Assembly (NCBI GenBank): GCA_934662525.1
Contig: CAKUKJ010000091.1
Location: forward strand, 1 to 7,836
Origin: an uncultured Coriobacteriales bacterium
GTDB lineage: Bacteria; Actinomycetota; Coriobacteriia; Coriobacteriales; UMGS124
DNA length: 7,836 nucleotides
Reading direction: 5' to 3'
Of this stretch, positions 4,635 through 7,836 are shown one piece after another (position 1 is the stretch's first letter; every line of letters begins with the position of its first letter). The position numbers and the translations under genes are program-made. A model generated the notes under the pieces. That model searched no databases. It was not told where the DNA came from and was given only the letters and a program-made list of their open reading frames with translations.

Positions 4635-7600
4635 CTAGTCCTCCCCAGCCGCCAACAATGAAAGCACGTCTTCCTGCGTCAGCGATGTCGAGCCGACGCC
4701 TTCGCCGCCCAGCACGCTCTCGGCAAGGTCCTGCTTGCGCTGCTGCATCTGTAGGATGCGCTCCTCGATGGTGTCTTGGCAGATGAGCTTGAACACGCTG
4801 ACGGCCCGCGTCTGCCCGATGCGGTGGGCGCGGTCGGTCGCCTGGTTTTGGGCTGAGACGTTCCACCAGGGGTCGTAGTGGATGACGACATCGGCCGCCG
4901 TCAGGTTGAGGCCCACGCCTCCTGCCTTGAGCGAGATGAGGAACACCGGTGCCTCGCCTGCCTGGAAGCGTGCCACCAACTGTGCTCGCTGCTCCTTGCT
5001 CGTTGCACCGGTGAGCTCGAGATAGGGGAGGCGCCCTGCCTTCAGGCGCTCTCCAATGAGCGCGAGCATGCTTGTGAACTGCGAGAACACCAAAACTTTA
5101 TGCCCTGCGTCCACGGCGTTTTTCACGAGTTCCATGCAGGCGTCGAGCTTGGCGGAGCCGGCGGTGTAGTCCTCGTAGAAGAGCCGCGGGTCGCAGCAGA
5201 TCTGTCGCAGCTTGGTGAGCTCGGCGAGAATCTTGAGCTTGTTTTTTTTAAACTCGTCGGGTGTCTTCTCGTGCTGCACCTGCAGGGCCAGTCGGTCTTG
5301 GTTGGCCTTGTAGAGCTTGTCTTGCTCGCCGGACATGCGCGCATACACGACGCTCTCGTTTTTTTCTGGCAGGTCGTCCAGCACGTCGGTCTTGAGCCTG
5401 CGCAGGATGAACGGCGCCACCATGCATTGCAGGCGCTGTGCCGCATCGCCCTCGTTGTGCTCGACGGGCCCTACAAATCGCTTGTTGAACGTCTCCTGGC
5501 TACCGAGGATACCTGGCATAAGGAAGTCGAAGACGCTCCACAGCTCCATGAGGCGGTTTTCAACCGGCGTGCCGGTGAGTGCCAGGCGCGCGTCGGCGTC
5601 CAGGCACTTCACGGCTTTGGCGACCTGCGTGCCGGGGTTCTTGATGTAATGCGCCTCGTCGAGCGCAACGCGTGCGAAGCGTGTGGCCGCATACGATTCT
5701 ATATCGCGCTTGAGCAGGTCGTACGAGGTCACGAGCACGTCATGCGACTCCGCCGAGCCGATGAGGCTCGCCCGTGCCGCCTTGCCGCCGACCACGGCGA
5801 CGACATCAAGCTGTGGGGCAAAGCGCGCAAGCTCGGCCATCCAGTTGTATACGAGCGACGCAGGGCACACGACGAGGGAGGGGAGGGAGCAGCCCGCCTC
5901 CTTGCGAGCGACGATGTGCGCGATGACCTGCAGCGTTTTTCCCAGGCCCATGTCGTCGGCCAAGATCCCGCCGAAGCCGAACCCCTCGAGCGTTTCCAGC
6001 CAGCGGAAGCCTTCCTCCTGATAGGGGCGCAGCACGCCTGCAAGCGAGGCCGGCACCTCGTAGTCCGCCTCACGGTACGTCTCGAAGTCGCGCGCAACCT
6101 TGCGGAACGCCGCATTGCGGTCGAGTTGTAGGCCGTGCGATCTCCTGAGCAGCGCATCCACGAAGAGCGTGCGGTTCGAGGGGAGCCCCACGCCGTCGCC
6201 CGTCATCTCCATGACGTCCACGCCCAGGCTTTGCGCCAGGTTGTCAACCTCGCGCAGGTTGTCGCCCAGGCGCATGATGGCCCCGGTGGACAGACGGACG
6301 TATTTTTGCTTGCGCTTGTATGAGTCCAGGTAAAGCGCCAGGTCGTGGGGGGCAAGGCCGCTCGCGTCTACCTGTAGGTCCAGAAGGCCGCTGGTGAGCG
6401 TCGCCTTGACGCGCAGCTGTGGGCTGCTCTGCACCTTGACGGCGCGCAGGCGCTCGCTGAGCAGCACCTCGCCGAGGCCACCGAGCTCCTCCAGGCCATC
6501 GGTGAGCAGGGCGTACAGCAGCTCGTCGTCGCCCTCGTCGAATCCCGGCAGCGCCGATCCTCCCGGGAAGTAGTCTTCCACGACGTTTTGCGCATGGTAC
6601 TCGGCCACGAGGTCGCGGGCGGGCTGTCCCGCTCGCTGCGGCTCGTAGATGCTGGCGGCCCAATCCCCATAGGAGACGCTTGCCTGGCAGGTCACCTCGC
6701 CGTCCTCCAGCCCGACTTTGAACGTGAACTCGGGGACGGGAGGGCAGAAGGCGTCGAGCGCCTCGGCACCCACGAGTTGCGTGCAGCTGCGCAGGGCCGG
6801 CAAGACCGTGCGGCAGAAGTCCCCCAGGTCGGAACGGCTGACATGCAGCGCGCCGTGCGCGGGCAGCAGGCTGGAGAAGACGCCCGCTCCGGTGCGCGTG
6901 AACTCGTCGCTGCAACGGCAAGCCCGGTCCATATCCACCAAGTACATGCGGCTGCCGTCTGTCAGGCATTGCAGCGCGAACGGCAGCCGCAGGTCGAAGC
7001 CTCCGTCTGCCGACTGGCGCATCTCGGCTTTGATGGTCGGGTTTGCCTGCACGACCTCGACCTGGCAGGTTGTCTCTTTGCGCTGCGCGTAGTCGTAGCC
7101 GAACCCGAACGTGATAGATGCGCCTTGCATGAGGTCGAGCACGTCAGTCGCGTCGACGGGGGAGAGGGGAAGCTCCTTGATGTCGGTGCCGCGGCCCGCT
7201 TCCATATATTGCCAGCGCGAGTTGAACAGGGCCTGCTGGGTGTTCACGACGCGCGTGACGAGGTCGAGCAGCTTGCAGGCCCGCGGGGTGAGGTTCTCGG
7301 GGGTATGGATGAGGGAGAGGTTTTTCCCATAGACGATCTCCCCGCCCGTCTTCCAGGCGTTTACGAGCGCGGCCATGTTCTTGACGATATAGGCGGCCTT
7401 TCCCCGGCGAACCTTGAGGCGCAGGCACAGGGCGCTCTCGAAGCCGTAGGGGTTGCTCGGGGGAGCCAGCGTCACCTCGAAATCGGCCGGTTCCCCGCTG
7501 GGTGCGGGGCTGTCGCCCTCGCGTCCCGCCCGCCGCGTGCGCATCGCCTCGTTCAGCCGCCGCTCGGTGAGGACGCCGAACAGATCGGCGATTTGGGAGC

Positions 7601-7836
7601 TGGTGGGGAGCTCGCGGGGCTTCGGCTGTTGGCGCCTTCCCGGGCCCTGCGGCTCATGGGTGGCGCGCAGCGTGCGCCCGGAGGAGAGAGGCTCGATCCC
7701 CAGCCTGTCCAGATAATGCAGGGCCAGCGCAATCTCGTGCTTGCACATGCCGTCGTAGTTGTAGGCGGCCAGGCAGTCGCACGAGTACGACACGACCGCC
7801 TCCTCGTCGAGGTCGAGCGACACGCGCGTGCGGTAT
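4635..7836 (-). CDS. SWIM zinc-finger SNF2-family DEAH-box ATPase, 5'-truncated by the window
   Basis: An ATP-dependent double-stranded-DNA translocase of the bacterial RapA/HepA-like SNF2 group, presumed cytoplasmic and nucleoid-associated; the substrate is unknown. The frame stays open to the right edge, so the true start lies outside the window; the GTG at 7821-7823 is only internal. Numbering from that GTG: the SWIM zinc motif CxC...CxH uses C15, C17, C27 and H29. Residues 80-580 are the long region usual between SWIM and ATPase parts in bacterial SNF2 proteins (SNF2-associated domain). The ATPase has motif I DDMGLGKT (Lys629), motif II DEAH (722-725, at 5649-5660), motif III LTGTPVENRLMELW, then helicase C-terminal motifs VLVFSQFT, LKAGGVGLNLTAADVV and DRAHRIGQT (near 4801-4850). 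All motifs are intact, so it should be active. It ends at TAG 4635-4637. It is codirectional with the coiled-coil gene but separated by 680 bp of array, so it is unlikely to be in one operon. Confidence 0.95.
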   Translation of the reverse strand, partial: YRTRVSLDLDEEAVVSYSCDCLAAYNYDGMCKHEIALALHYLDRLGIEPLSSGRTLRATHEPQGPGRRQQPKPRELPTSSQIADLFGVLTERRLNEAMRTRRAGREGDSPAPSGEPADFEVTLAPPSNPYGFESALCLRLKVRRGKAAYIVKNMAALVNAWKTGGEIVYGKNLSLIHTPENLTPRACKLLDLVTRVVNTQQALFNSRWQYMEAGRGTDIKELPLSPVDATDVLDLMQGASITFGFGYDYAQRKETTCQVEVVQANPTIKAEMRQSADGGFDLRLPFALQCLTDGSRMYLVDMDRACRCSDEFTRTGAGVFSSLLPAHGALHVSRSDLGDFCRTVLPALRSCTQLVGAEALDAFCPPVPEFTFKVGLEDGEVTCQASVSYGDWAASIYEPQRAGQPARDLVAEYHAQNVVEDYFPGGSALPGFDEGDDELLYALLTDGLEELGGLGEVLLSERLRAVKVQSSPQLRVKATLTSGLLDLQVDASGLAPHDLALYLDSYKRKQKYVRLSTGAIMRLGDNLREVDNLAQSLGVDVMEMTGDGVGLPSNRTLFVDALLRRSHGLQLDRNAAFRKVARDFETYREADYEVPASLAGVLRPYQEEGFRWLETLEGFGFGGILADDMGLGKTLQVIAHIVARKEAGCSLPSLVVCPASLVYNWMAELARFAPQLDVVAVVGGKAARASLIGSAESHDVLVTSYDLLKRDIESYAATRFARVALDEAHYIKNPGTQVAKAVKCLDADARLALTGTPVENRLMELWSVFDFLMPGILGSQETFNKRFVGPVEHNEGDAAQRLQCMVAPFILRRLKTDVLDDLPEKNESVVYARMSGEQDKLYKANQDRLALQVQHEKTPDEFKKNKLKILAELTKLRQICCDPRLFYEDYTAGSAKLDACMELVKNAVDAGHKVLVFSQFTSMLALIGERLKAGRLPYLELTGATSKEQRAQLVARFQAGEAPVFLISLKAGGVGLNLTAADVVIHYDPWWNVSAQNQATDRAHRIGQTRAVSVFKLICQDTIEERILQMQQRKQDLAESVLGGEGVGSTSLTQEDVLSLLAAGED

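Noticed and set aside
4878..6131. 417-codon plus-strand frame inside the SNF2 gene
   Set aside because: It is the antisense shadow of the SNF2 ATPase coding sequence in GC-rich DNA; the minus frame carries all the helicase motifs.
4635..7836. SNF2 gene as part of a DISARM- or Zorya-like defence island
   Set aside because: No methylase, DUF1998-type, phospholipase D or ZorA/B partner is in the window, and the SWIM-SNF2 layout is that of a common chromosomal family.

Overview
The window looks like high-GC bacterial DNA carrying a plasmid-type maintenance module. Three GC-rich coding blocks are separated by AT-rich, repeat-laden non-coding DNA. The coding style (strong G/C preference at third positions, GTG as well as ATG starts) and a large SWIM-SNF2 protein would fit an actinobacterium, possibly a gut or oral Coriobacteriia member (Collinsella/Olsenella-like). 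That placement is a weak inference, because no rRNA or other marker gene is present.

Layout. Positions 2-190 (+) hold the last 62 codons of a gene whose winged-helix tail resembles the C-terminus of Fic-family proteins. Positions 191-986 are AT-rich and have no convincing gene, but contain a perfect 20-bp palindrome (621-640) and a candidate promoter. Positions 952-1178 look like a structured leader: a 39-codon ORF, a perfect 9-bp inverted repeat whose loop contains that ORF's start, and a terminator-like hairpin that swallows the Shine-Dalgarno of the next gene. Positions 1179-2738 (+) encode a 519-residue protein with two winged-helix-like segments, here called a putative replication initiator. 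Positions 2739-3370 have no convincing gene. Positions 3371-3955 (-) encode a 194-residue protein with an N-terminal helix-turn-helix, a long coiled coil and a C-terminal Trp-Arg-Arg motif, the architecture of KfrA/DUF536-like plasmid maintenance proteins. Positions 3956-4634 are AT-rich and carry many ACGT-core elements spaced about 10 bp apart, a perfect 15-bp inverted repeat and a DnaA-box match. Positions 4635-7836 (-) are the C-terminal 1066 or so codons of a SWIM/SNF2 DEAH-box ATPase whose start lies outside the window.

How it may work together (inference). The putative initiator, the coiled-coil DNA-binding protein and the helically phased array resemble a plasmid or integrated-plasmid replication/partition locus. 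The array is an iteron origin, a centromere, or both. The upstream region of the initiator gene contains a 12-bp half of the palindrome that matches an array element at 11 of 12 positions, so one protein may bind both places and couple initiator expression to the array. The leader before the initiator gene looks like a copy-control switch. The SNF2 gene and the Fic-like tail are probably neighbours rather than parts of this module.
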